In this document: positions 20,540 through 29,184 of the stretch, piece after piece | Position numbering within the stretch: the stretch's first letter is position 1 | Layout: each line of letters begins with the position of its first letter | Assembly (NCBI GenBank): GCA_913057155.1 | Contig: CAJXNV010000003.1 | Span: forward strand, 1-49,167 | DNA from: an uncultured Actinomycetes bacterium | GTDB taxonomy: Bacteria; Actinomycetota; Actinomycetes; S36-B12 | DNA length: 49,167 bases | Direction: 5' to 3' | Translations under genes and position numbers: made by a program | The notes under the pieces: model-generated | Told to the model about the DNA's origin: nothing | Databases searched by the model: none | The model's input: only the letters and a program-made list of their open reading frames with translations

Positions 20540-20827
20540 ATGAGCGATCCCAGTGATGCAAACGAGGCAGCCGCACAGACCTCCGGTTCCGGTAAGGCGC
20601 CGATGGCGGCGCTGGTCGCCCCCGCTTTGGCGTTCGGAGCCAACATCGTGGCCGGCAAGGCGCTGGCATCGGCCCATCGCGCCATCGTGGGCAGGGATGC
20701 ACCTTCGACCAAGGACACCCAGGCGCCGCTCGGTTCGGTCATCGCCTGGGCGGCGGTGAGCGCGGCCGCCGCGGCCGTCATCCAGGTTGCGGTGTTCCGG
20801 GCGGTCGCCCGGGTACTCGACGAGTAA
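20540..20827 (+). CDS. DUF4235 domain-containing protein
   Basis: 95 aa; GSVIAWAAVSAAAAAVIQVAVFRAVARV resembles DUF4235; in-frame ATG within the longer ORF. Confidence 0.7.
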   Translation: MSDPSDANEAAAQTSGSGKAPMAALVAPALAFGANIVAGKALASAHRAIVGRDAPSTKDTQAPLGSVIAWAAVSAAAAAVIQVAVFRAVARVLDE

Positions 20828-20862
20828 CCCGCTCCACGCTAGGCGGAGGGCCAGGCGCAGGT

Positions 20863-21159
20863 CTAGGCGCAGTCCTTGCAGATCGGCCCGGACTTGCCCT
20901 CGTGGTCGAGTTGACTGCGGTGGTGCACCAGGAAGCAGGACATGCAGGTGAATTCGTCGGACTTCTTGGGCACGACCCGCACCGTGAGGTTCTCATCGGA
21001 AAGGTCGGCACCGGGTAGTTCCAGGTTCTCCGCCAGTTCGGCCTCGTCGACATCGACGGCCGAGGCGGTCTTCTCCGCGCGACGCGCTTTCAACTCCTCG
21101 AGGCTGTCCTCGGCGAGTTCCTCGTCCGTCTTGCGAGGCGCGTCGTAGTCGGTCGCCAT
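20863..21159 (-). CDS. DUF4193 domain-containing protein
   Basis: MATDYDAPRKTDEELAEDSLEELKARR...DEFTCMSCFLVHHRSQL...ICKDCA matches DUF4193; RBS GAGGGAGG. Confidence 0.92.
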   Translation of the reverse strand: MATDYDAPRKTDEELAEDSLEELKARRAEKTASAVDVDEAELAENLELPGADLSDENLTVRVVPKKSDEFTCMSCFLVHHRSQLDHEGKSGPICKDCA

Positions 21160-21278
21160 GCCCCCAGCCCTCCCTCTTTGGGTCGTCTTGCGCGCAGATT
21201 GTGCCCCATGACCCAGCGATCCGCCCTTCGGGGTAGCCCGGCACCGCCGGCGCCCAGAGGGAGGGCGAGACTTGGACC

Positions 21279-21800
21279 ATGGCCCTCTATGCGCTCGGCG
21301 ACCTCACACCCGAAATCGACCCCTCCGCCTTCGTGCATCCCGACGCCGTAGTGATCGGCAACGTGCACATCGGTGCGCAGTCATCGATCTGGCCGACGGC
21401 GGTTCTGCGCGGCGATCACGGGATGATCCGCATCGGTGCACGCACCTCCATCCAGGACGGCACGGTCGTCCACTGCACCGCTGAATTGGACACGGTGGTC
21501 GGTGACAGGTGCGTCGTCGGGCATAACGCACATCTCGAGGGATGCACGGTGCACGACGATTCCCTGATCGGATCCGGATCGGTCTTGCTGCATCGGGTAG
21601 TCGTGGGTCCGGCGTCCCTCGTCGGAGCCGGAGCCGTCGTCTCGCCGGGCACGGAGGTTCCACCGCATGCGCGTGCGCTCGGGGTACCCGCTCGGGTCAC
21701 ATTGGACGTAGTGAACGCCGAGGATTTCCGGGACTCGATGGAGACCTACGTACGTAACGCGTCCTGGTACAACGCCGACCTGCGCCGACTCGACGGCTAG
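21279..21800 (+). CDS. Gamma-class carbonic anhydrase family protein (left-handed beta-helix)
   Basis: Hexapeptide repeats; SSIWPTAVLRGDHGMIRIGARTSIQDGTVVHC, VVGHNAHLEGC. Confidence 0.88.
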   Translation: MALYALGDLTPEIDPSAFVHPDAVVIGNVHIGAQSSIWPTAVLRGDHGMIRIGARTSIQDGTVVHCTAELDTVVGDRCVVGHNAHLEGCTVHDDSLIGSGSVLLHRVVVGPASLVGAGAVVSPGTEVPPHARALGVPARVTLDVVNAEDFRDSMETYVRNASWYNADLRRLDG

Positions 21801-21835
21801 CCGCGAAGTCCTGCATCGTCAGTGCTGGCGCAGCT

Positions 21836-22684
21836 TCAGTGCGGGCGCTCCATCATCCCGGCACCTCGTAGGGCCTCGACGAGTTCGTCGGCGATATCGG
21901 GCACCGCGGCGACGAACGTCCCGGGATCCGAATCGTCCAGTTGACGCACGAGCGCACCCGCCTCGCGGGCGATCAGGGCGCCGGCGGCCACATCCCATGG
22001 ATTCAGACCGCGCTCGTAGTAGGCATCCGTGCGTCCGCGGGCGAGCCAGGTGAAGTCCACTACCGCGCATCCGGTTCGTCGAATGTCGCGAACTGCGGGA
22101 ATGACCTCACGCAGGACGTCGGCTTGCGAGGCACGCCTGCGGGGGGCGTAGCCGAAGCCGGTCGCGACCATCGCCTGGGACAACGACGAGCAGGTGCGCA
22201 CGCTCATGCGCTCACCGATGTCCCCGACGATGCGCCACGATCCGCGCCCACGGATGCCGATGAAGCCCTCGCCGGTCTCCGGGGTGATGATGACTCCGAC
22301 GACGGCCTCCCCGACATCGGCGTCCTCCGCAGCGACGCTCACGCCCCACAGCGGAATCCGGTACAGGTAATTGACCGTGCCATCGAGCGGATCCACCACC
22401 CAGCGGATCCCCGTCGATCCGGCTTGATCGGCACCTTCCTCCCCCAGGAGTCCGTCGCCCGGACGCTCCCCGAGCAGGCGCTCGTGCAGCAGGTGCTCGG
22501 CGGCCTTGTCCATCGACGTCACGACGTCGGTCGGGGTGCTCTTGGTCTCCACTTCCAAGTCGACCGGCCGTTGCGTGTGCAAGAAGGCGGCCGCTTCCCC
22601 CGCGGCTCGCCAGGCGAGGTCGATCAACGGGTGCCACGCCAGGATCTCGGCGAGCGTTCGAACCGAAGGTTCCTGCGCGACCAT
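21836..22684 (-). CDS. suhB: Inositol monophosphatase family protein
   Basis: VTSMDKAAEHLLHERLL, WVVDPLDGTVNYLYRIPLWGVSVA, NPWDVAAGALIAREAG. Confidence 0.88.
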   Translation of the reverse strand: MVAQEPSVRTLAEILAWHPLIDLAWRAAGEAAAFLHTQRPVDLEVETKSTPTDVVTSMDKAAEHLLHERLLGERPGDGLLGEEGADQAGSTGIRWVVDPLDGTVNYLYRIPLWGVSVAAEDADVGEAVVGVIITPETGEGFIGIRGRGSWRIVGDIGERMSVRTCSSLSQAMVATGFGYAPRRRASQADVLREVIPAVRDIRRTGCAVVDFTWLARGRTDAYYERGLNPWDVAAGALIAREAGALVRQLDDSDPGTFVAAVPDIADELVEALRGAGMMERPH

Positions 22685-22762
22685 CTGACTCCCTCGTACC
22701 GCTCGTGCGGCTAGTGCTCGTGCCTCCCGTGCGGCCCGAGCGCCGCCGCTTGGACTGCGCTC

Positions 22763-22782
22763 CTAGCGGGGGCTCACGCTAG
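22763..22782. promoter_or_regulatory. Inverted repeat CTAGCG-N8-CGCTAG overlapping the putative -10 of the MFS gene
   Basis: Perfect 6-bp arms; right arm overlaps TAGTCT (22780-22785), 8 nt before the ATG at 22794. Confidence 0.4.
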
Positions 22783-22793
22783 TCTGCCGGCAG

Positions 22794-24092
22794 ATGCCCA
22801 CCGAACCTGAGCCATCACGTGCCCTCGGCTATCGCTTCGCGCTAACCCAACCCGGCGTGGTCGCCTTCACCGCCGCGGGCGCACTCGCGCGCCTGCCGGT
22901 TGCCATGGTCGCGCTCGCGCTCGTACTGCTGGTGAGCGAAACCACCGGTTCATACGCCTTCGCCGGAGCGCTCAGTGCCGCGTTCGCGGTGACCGCGGCC
23001 CTCGCCAGCATCCTGACCAGCCGATGGGCCGACCGCTCCGGACAAACCCAGGTCCTGCGCATCCTCGCGGTCTTGCACAGTGCGCTGTTGGTCGCGGTCA
23101 CCTACCTGATCGTCCAGGGAGCCCCCGCTGCTTTGCAGCTTCTCGTAGTGATCGCCGCAGGCGCGACTTCACCGGCCATCGGCTCCTACGTTCGGGCCCG
23201 CTGGACGCACGCGGCACACAGTGGGCAACAGCCGGCACTCCTTCGCGTCGGTTTCGCGTGGGAGAGCATCCTCGATGAGTTGATCTTCACCCTCGGTCCA
23301 TTGATCACTACCGCACTGGCGTTCGGGATCGGCTTCCCGGTGCCGCTCATCGTCGCTGCCGCCGCTGTGCTCATCGGTGCCGTGGGTCTGTCGATGTGTA
23401 CGCGCTCCACTCCGCCACCCGCACCGGCGAGCCCTGCACCATCGTCGATCTTCGCCGTCGTGCGAACGCCGGGACTGTGGGTACTGATCGTCTCGGCACT
23501 GGGGTTGGGCACGCTCTTCGGCGCCTTGGACGTCGGCGCCGTCGCTTTCACCGGCGCCCGCGGCGCCGGTTCGATGGCCGGGGTGCTCCTGGCCTGCTTC
23601 GCTGCCGCATCCATGGTCGGCGGGATCGTGTACGGGATCCGCGCCTGGCCCGGTCGGTTGCATCGGCATACGCAGTCCGCCGCGGCATTGCTCGCACTCA
23701 TCTGCGCGGGGTTCTGGTTCACCGACACCAACACCGGCGCGATCGTGGTGGCAACGGCAGCCGGTGCGCTGGTCGCCCCCACCTTGATCGGCATCTTCTC
23801 CCTAACCCAGCGCCTCGTGAGTCCGGCGAACCTGACCGAGGGGCTGACCTGGACCAACTCCGGCCTGGCCGCCGGCTTCGCATTCGGCTCGGCCCTGTCC
23901 GGCATCCTCATCGACGCCTTCGGCTCGAGGGCGGGACTGGCCCTGTGCTTCGCCGGAGCGGTGATCAGCGCTGGGGCGCTGGTGGCCGGGGATCGCAGCA
24001 TCCGCCGACACGACGACACCACCGCACAGGCGCGGGTCGTCCCACCGGCTCCCCCAAGCGATAGCCTTACTCACCGATCGATGAAGGAGTAA
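22794..24092 (+). CDS. MFS transporter
   Basis: About 12 hydrophobic segments; MFS-like SRWADRSGQTQVLRI loop. Confidence 0.85.
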   Translation: MPTEPEPSRALGYRFALTQPGVVAFTAAGALARLPVAMVALALVLLVSETTGSYAFAGALSAAFAVTAALASILTSRWADRSGQTQVLRILAVLHSALLVAVTYLIVQGAPAALQLLVVIAAGATSPAIGSYVRARWTHAAHSGQQPALLRVGFAWESILDELIFTLGPLITTALAFGIGFPVPLIVAAAAVLIGAVGLSMCTRSTPPPAPASPAPSSIFAVVRTPGLWVLIVSALGLGTLFGALDVGAVAFTGARGAGSMAGVLLACFAAASMVGGIVYGIRAWPGRLHRHTQSAAALLALICAGFWFTDTNTGAIVVATAAGALVAPTLIGIFSLTQRLVSPANLTEGLTWTNSGLAAGFAFGSALSGILIDAFGSRAGLALCFAGAVISAGALVAGDRSIRRHDDTTAQARVVPPAPPSDSLTHRSMKE

Positions 24093-24095
24093 GCC

Positions 24096-24872
24096 CTGCA
24101 ACCGCTCAGCCCCCGTGAGATCCAAGCGCGCGTCCGTGCTGGCGCGTCGCCGGAGGTCGTGGCGGCCGAGACCGGGTGGCCGCTCGACAAGGTAACCCGC
24201 TACGCCGAGCCGCTCCTCGGCGAGCGCGCCTACGTCGCCGAACAAGCCTCGGCGGTGGAGATCTCACGGTCGCGTGGCGGCGCGACCTTGCACCAGTCGG
24301 TGTGCGTGAAGGTCGATGTCGACCCCGACACCGATTCGGTGAGTTGGGACTCCTACCGCAACCCCGAGGGCCGGTGGGTCGTCACCGCGTTCCACGACGG
24401 TGCCGCGATCGGCACCTGGTTGTACGAGGAAGCCGGCCGCACCGTCCATCCGCAGGACGAGAGCGCACGCGCGTTGATGGGTGGCGGCCCGGCCGTCGTA
24501 TCGGATTCCGCAACCGCCTCACGCCCCGACGCTTCGCCGGCCGACGTTCCCGACGAGGGCACAGCCGGCGACGACGAATCGGCGCCAGCACGCCCATCGG
24601 GCAAGAAGGATCGTCCTCGACTGGTCTCGGTGACTTCCGATCCGACCGTCGAGAAGACCGACGAGGCTTCGACACCGCAGCCGACGGTCGGCTCCGGCGA
24701 GTCCGGTGAGACGGCGCTGTTCGAGCCCACGGATACCCCACAGCCCGAGCAAGCGGAACCGGCGAATGCACCCGCTACCAAGCGAGCCAAGCGAGCCAAA
24801 GGCAAGCGTGGGCGCGCCAGCGTGCCGAGTTGGGATGAGATCTTGTTCGGGGCCAGCAAAGGCGACGAGTAG
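24096..24872 (+). CDS. sepH: Septation protein SepH (DUF3071), shortened N-terminus, predicted CTG start
   Basis: LSPREIQARVRAGASPEVVAAETGWPLDKVTRYAEPLLGERAYVAEQA and C-terminal GRASVPSWDEILFGA. AAGGAG at 24084-24089 is 6 nt before CTG 24096; in-frame TAA at 24090-24092. Confidence 0.75.
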   Translation: MQPLSPREIQARVRAGASPEVVAAETGWPLDKVTRYAEPLLGERAYVAEQASAVEISRSRGGATLHQSVCVKVDVDPDTDSVSWDSYRNPEGRWVVTAFHDGAAIGTWLYEEAGRTVHPQDESARALMGGGPAVVSDSATASRPDASPADVPDEGTAGDDESAPARPSGKKDRPRLVSVTSDPTVEKTDEASTPQPTVGSGESGETALFEPTDTPQPEQAEPANAPATKRAKRAKGKRGRASVPSWDEILFGASKGDE

Positions 24873-24897
24873 CTAAGTAGACGACTAACGCCGCGAT

Positions 24898-25566
24898 TCA
24901 GGCTGGATCGAACGGCAACGGCTCCCGGGAGATGTGTTCGACGCCCGCGCGCTTGGCCGTCAGCCCGGCCCGATAGTGGCGTCGACACAGGACCTCGTAG
25001 GCCACCGGTGCCTGCTGCTCATCGGCTCCTTGCCTTCCGGAGACATCACCGACGAGAACCTGATCCCCCTCGGTGGTCATCTCACCGCCGACGGTGCGGG
25101 CATTGTGGATCGCCCGTGAACCGCACCAACACAACGCCTCGACCTGCAGCACCTGCACGCGGTCGGACAGTTCGACCAAACGCGCCGATCCCGGGAACAG
25201 CCGGGTTCGAAAGTCGGTCATGATCCCGAACGCGAAGACGTCGATCGCCAGCTCGTCGACGATGCGAGCCAATTGCTCGACCTGATCGGTCGTGTAGAAC
25301 TGCGCTTCGTCGCAAATGACGTAGTCCACCCTGTTGCCGGCACTGAGCGTGTCGACCACATGCCGACGGAAGTCGAAATCGTCACCGACTTCGATGGCCG
25401 GCACCGATAGGCCGAGTCGACTGGATAGAACCGACTGACCCGCACGATCGAGCCGCGTGAAAACGAGTCCCGCGCGACCGCGGGAACTGTGGTTGTGGTC
25501 GGTCTGCAGCGCCAGTGTGCTCTTGCCGCAGTCCATCGTCCCGGCGTAGAACACCAGCTCGGCCAC
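24898..25566 (-). CDS. tdk: Thymidine kinase
   Basis: FYAGTMDCGKSTLALQ, YVICDEAQFYTTDQVEQLA. GTG at 25566 preferred because CACGAT ends 6 nt upstream. Confidence 0.93.
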   Translation of the reverse strand: MAELVFYAGTMDCGKSTLALQTDHNHSSRGRAGLVFTRLDRAGQSVLSSRLGLSVPAIEVGDDFDFRRHVVDTLSAGNRVDYVICDEAQFYTTDQVEQLARIVDELAIDVFAFGIMTDFRTRLFPGSARLVELSDRVQVLQVEALCWCGSRAIHNARTVGGEMTTEGDQVLVGDVSGRQGADEQQAPVAYEVLCRRHYRAGLTAKRAGVEHISREPLPFDPA

Positions 25567-25590
25567 GGCGGCATCGTGCCACACGGCTTG

Positions 25591-26712
25591 TCAAAGTACC
25601 GCTGCGTGACCATCGAGCATGAGCCCGGGAATGCGACGCTCCCGATCGCTAGTACCGCCGTGCTGGCCAGGTAGCGCCGAGACCCGCCCATCGACTCGGC
25701 GGCTCGCGACACAAGTCCCGGGCTCGAGTACGACGACGACGTCACCGATGCGATCGACCAACGCAGGGTCCACCGTGCCGAACAGTCCCGAAGCTACCGC
25801 CGCTGCGCGCGTGTGGACCGCGGCACGCTCCCCCAATGCGTCGCGCCAACGCATCGCTACGGCCTCGGGGTCGTCCTCGACGTAGACGTGTCTCATCCGG
25901 GGCTCACCGGCCAGTGAACGCACGCCCCAGTGCAGCGCCGGTTCGTCTTCCCACCAGATTCGCTGCCCGGCGTCGACCATGCCGTGATCGGCGGTGACCA
26001 CCATGCGGCCCGTACCAGGGAGCGCACCATGCAGCCCCCGGATCAGCGTGTTCACCTGCGAGGCGGCAGCGCGCCACGCTTCGCTGCCCACGCCGTGCTC
26101 ATGTCCGGCACGATCCAGGCTCGGCCAATAGACGTAGGCAACCAAGCGCTCGTTGTTCGTGGCGGCAGCGGCGACTTCGTGCTCCAGGCTCCCGATTCGT
26201 TCGTCGATGGATTCGGCGTGGATGTATCGCGCACCCCGAAGCACGGCCCGGGTGAGTCCCGATCCGGCGTAGGCGGCCGGGCCGATGGCGACCGCACTGG
26301 CTCCGGCGGCCTCGATCTGCTCGAAAACGGTCGGTTCGGGCTGCACCGCCACCGACGGCGGGTGCGAACCCCAATGCAACGGGTGCAGCGTGCGGCCGAA
26401 CTCCGGTAGCCAGAACGAGGCCCCCACGATGCCGTGTTGACCGCTCGGTAGTCCCGTGCCGAGGGAAGCCAACCCAGTGGCGGTGGTCGTGGGGAACGCC
26501 GCGGCGATGCTGCCACCCCGGGCATCGGTGAGTGCGTCGAATAGTTCCGGATACTCCTCCAGGTCGTGCGCACCGAGTCCGTCGACTAGGCACACCACCA
26601 CAACATCGCCATCTCCGATGCCCAGCCGATCCTCGGCGCCGGGAACCCCGACCGCAGCAGCGGCCGAGGGCAGGACATCGGTGAGGTTGAGCTCTGGACC
26701 TGCGGATTCCAT
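25591..26712 (-). CDS. Alkaline phosphatase superfamily / nucleotide pyrophosphatase-like protein
   Basis: CLVDGLGAHDLEEYPE, AAFPTTTATGLASLGTGLPSGQHGIVGASFWLPE, VTADHGMVD. ATG 26712 chosen; the long ORF continuing to 27696 is not real. Confidence 0.86.
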   Translation of the reverse strand: MESAGPELNLTDVLPSAAAAVGVPGAEDRLGIGDGDVVVVCLVDGLGAHDLEEYPELFDALTDARGGSIAAAFPTTTATGLASLGTGLPSGQHGIVGASFWLPEFGRTLHPLHWGSHPPSVAVQPEPTVFEQIEAAGASAVAIGPAAYAGSGLTRAVLRGARYIHAESIDERIGSLEHEVAAAATNNERLVAYVYWPSLDRAGHEHGVGSEAWRAAASQVNTLIRGLHGALPGTGRMVVTADHGMVDAGQRIWWEDEPALHWGVRSLAGEPRMRHVYVEDDPEAVAMRWRDALGERAAVHTRAAAVASGLFGTVDPALVDRIGDVVVVLEPGTCVASRRVDGRVSALPGQHGGTSDRERRIPGLMLDGHAAVL

Positions 26713-27293
26713 CAGGTGCGGCGAGCGGCCGTGGCCTGCGAGAGCGCCCCGGCGAACTGCAGTACCTGCGCCACGACATCGGCCCCGTCGGCGGCTTCGG
26801 AGACGCGGACGGACAGATCGTCGTTGCTCGCGGTTCCGGTATAGCCGTGATCGGCATCGCAGGACGGATCCGTGCAGGCCGCAGGTTCGAGATCGATCCG
26901 ACTCACCGCACCCCAGCCGATCGTCAACACGACTTCGGCTGTCGGTCCGCCGGGCTGGTGGTGCGCAGGGTCGCTGACCACGCGGGTCACCACTACCGAA
27001 TCGACCCGTTCGAGGCGTACCGCCTCGGTGGAGGCACTGGCGAGCGGGGCGGGCGCGCCCTCCGGCGCGTGCTCGTCGACATGTCCGACGATGAGCCGGG
27101 TCGGCGTCAAGACCAGCACGGTCACGTGCCGACGCAATTCGTCCCGATCGAAAGTGGCTTCGTGGTGGACGACGTAACTGGCCGGCTGTTCCCCACCGAG
27201 GGCGGTGGTCAATGCCTCGGCGACGAGTTCCGGGTAGTAACCACTGCGCTGGATGTCTTCGCGCAGCGCCGTTCCGGCGCCGTGGTCGTCCAT
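26712..27293 (-). CDS. DUF5998 family protein
   Basis: DIQRSGYYPELVAEALTTALGGE...VHHEATFDRDELRRHVTVLVLTPTRLIVGHVDEH matches DUF5998; start/stop overlap with the downstream phosphatase. Confidence 0.87.
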   Translation of the reverse strand: MDDHGAGTALREDIQRSGYYPELVAEALTTALGGEQPASYVVHHEATFDRDELRRHVTVLVLTPTRLIVGHVDEHAPEGAPAPLASASTEAVRLERVDSVVVTRVVSDPAHHQPGGPTAEVVLTIGWGAVSRIDLEPAACTDPSCDADHGYTGTASNDDLSVRVSEAADGADVVAQVLQFAGALSQATAARRT

Positions 27294-27328
27294 GACCCCA
27301 TCCTGCCAGGTGCGGGTACTGTCCCGTT

Positions 27329-28249
27329 GTGCCCACAGCGATCACCGTCCACCCGGAGGTGGCGGCAGCGATATCGGCGGGCAAGCCGGTCGTCGCCCTC
27401 GAATCCACGATCATCAGCCACGGACTGCCGCGTCCGGAGAACCTGCGGGTTGCGCAGGAGGTCGAGGAAGTCGTCCGAGCACGAGGCGCCGTCCCCGCCA
27501 CGATCGCCGTGCTCGACGGCTCGGTTCTCGTCGGCCTCGATGACGACCAGCTCGCCGAGGTCGCCGCCCGCGACGACATCGTCAAGGCCGGCGTCCGTGA
27601 CCTTCCGGTGGTGATGTCCCGATCAGCGAGCGCGGCCACCACGGTCGCCGCGACGAGCATCATCGCGCGTGCGAGTGGGATCGATGTATTCGCCACCGGC
27701 GGACTCGGTGGCGTGCACCGTCAAGCCCGCGACAGTTGGGACGAGTCGGCGGACCTCACCACCTTGGCGTCCACTGCGGTCACCGTCGTGTGCTCGGGCG
27801 TCAAATCGATCCTGGATGTCGGTGCGACCCTCGAACGCATGGAGACCTTGAATATCGCCGTCGTGGGCTACCGGACGCCCCGGTTCCCCGGCTTCTACCT
27901 CGCGGACTCCGGTCACGCGGTCGGCTGGCAGGTCGACGATGCTTCCGAGGTCGCGGACATCATGCAGGCACGTTCGGCGCTGGGCCTTGGATCGGCGCTG
28001 ATCGTCGCCAATCCCATCCCCGCGAGCGATCAGCTCGACCCGGACCTGCACGACACCACGTTGGCGCAGGGCCTGGCGATCGCGCAGGACCGTGGCATCA
28101 CCGGCAAGGACGTCACGCCGTTCCTACTCGACCACTTCCATCGCGCTACCCATGGCGCGAGCCTCGCGGCGAACGCGGCGTTGATCGTGAACAACGCTGA
28201 CCTGGCCGCCCGGATCGCCAGCGCACGGGCACTGGCAGTCGATCGGTGA
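27329..28249 (+). CDS. psuG: Pseudouridine-5'-phosphate glycosidase
   Basis: VALESTIISHGLPRPENL, GAVPATIAVLDGS, FATGGLGGVHR, SGVKSILDVGATLE. Confidence 0.95.
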   Translation: MPTAITVHPEVAAAISAGKPVVALESTIISHGLPRPENLRVAQEVEEVVRARGAVPATIAVLDGSVLVGLDDDQLAEVAARDDIVKAGVRDLPVVMSRSASAATTVAATSIIARASGIDVFATGGLGGVHRQARDSWDESADLTTLASTAVTVVCSGVKSILDVGATLERMETLNIAVVGYRTPRFPGFYLADSGHAVGWQVDDASEVADIMQARSALGLGSALIVANPIPASDQLDPDLHDTTLAQGLAIAQDRGITGKDVTPFLLDHFHRATHGASLAANAALIVNNADLAARIASARALAVDR

Positions 28250-29184
28250 CACCCGCATCCGGCGTGGACGTCGTCGTCATCGGCGATGTCATGGCAGACA
28301 CCATCGCGCTGCTGGAAAGTGCGCTGGTCCCCGACGCCGACAATCCGGCCGAATTCGTGCAAGCCCTCGGCGGCCAGGCAGCGAACACGGCAGCCTGGCT
28401 CGCCGCCGCCGGTTCGCGGGTGCATCTCGTCGCTGCGGTCGGCGCCGATGGGATGGGAACGTGGGTCCGGGAACGGCTCCACGAGCGTGGACTCCCCCAC
28501 TCGCTAGCCACCGTCGATGCGCCGACGGGCCGCTGCATCGTCGTCACCGATCCCACGGGTGTGCGCACCATGCTGCCGAACTCCGGCGCCAACGCACTCA
28601 TCGGACGAAGCGACGCCGGGCAGATGGTCGCTGCACTACTCGAAGGCGGCGCACGTCACCTGCACCTGTCGGGCTACGTGCCGCTGCACGACGCGGATTT
28701 CGCTGCGCGGATGGTGCAGCTTGCGAAGGCAAGCGGTGCCAGCACCAGTATGGACACCCCCGCACTGTTCTTTGAATCCACTCGGTCTCCAACCACCGTG
28801 CCATCGGTCGACGTGCTGCTGGGTACGGCACGTGAGTTGGCGCACCTGCTGCGACTCGACGCCGCGACCCCGGCCGCACTCGCAGACCGCATCGCGGAGC
28901 GAATCGCCAGCGACGTCGATTCACCCGCCTGCGTATTACTCAAGGCGGGCGCCCAAGGCGCGTGGTTGATAGCCGAGCGGGTCACCAGCGTCCCGCCGGT
29001 CGCCGCGAGCGTGGTCGACACCACGGGCGCCGGAGATGCATTCACCGCAGGGTTCCTGGCAGCGTGGACGGCCGGTCAATCCGCCGAAACCGCCGCTGAC
29101 ACAGCTAGCGTGCTTGCCGCCCGCGCGCTTACCCAGCGTGGCGGGCAACCGAGCAGCGACGAAGGGCAGCATGGCAACCTCTAA
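28246..29184 (+). CDS. PfkB family carbohydrate kinase (pseudouridine kinase candidate)
   Basis: [15 protein letters not shown] and [17 protein letters not shown] PfkB motifs; GTGA overlap with psuG. Confidence 0.88.
   Translation: MTPASGVDVVVIGDVMADTIALLESALVPDADNPAEFVQALGGQAANTAAWLAAAGSRVHLVAAVGADGMGTWVRERLHERGLPHSLATVDAPTGRCIVVTDPTGVRTMLPNSGANALIGRSDAGQMVAALLEGGARHLHLSGYVPLHDADFAARMVQLAKASGASTSMDTPALFFESTRSPTTVPSVDVLLGTARELAHLLRLDAATPAALADRIAERIASDVDSPACVLLKAGAQGAWLIAERVTSVPPVAASVVDTTGAGDAFTAGFLAAWTAGQSAETAADTASVLAARALTQRGGQPSSDEGQHGNL

Noticed and set aside
26713-27696. N-terminal extension of the phosphatase ORF (25591-27696, 701 aa)
   Set aside because: The extension is antisense or out of frame with DUF5998 and psuG, both better supported; the phosphatase starts at 26712.
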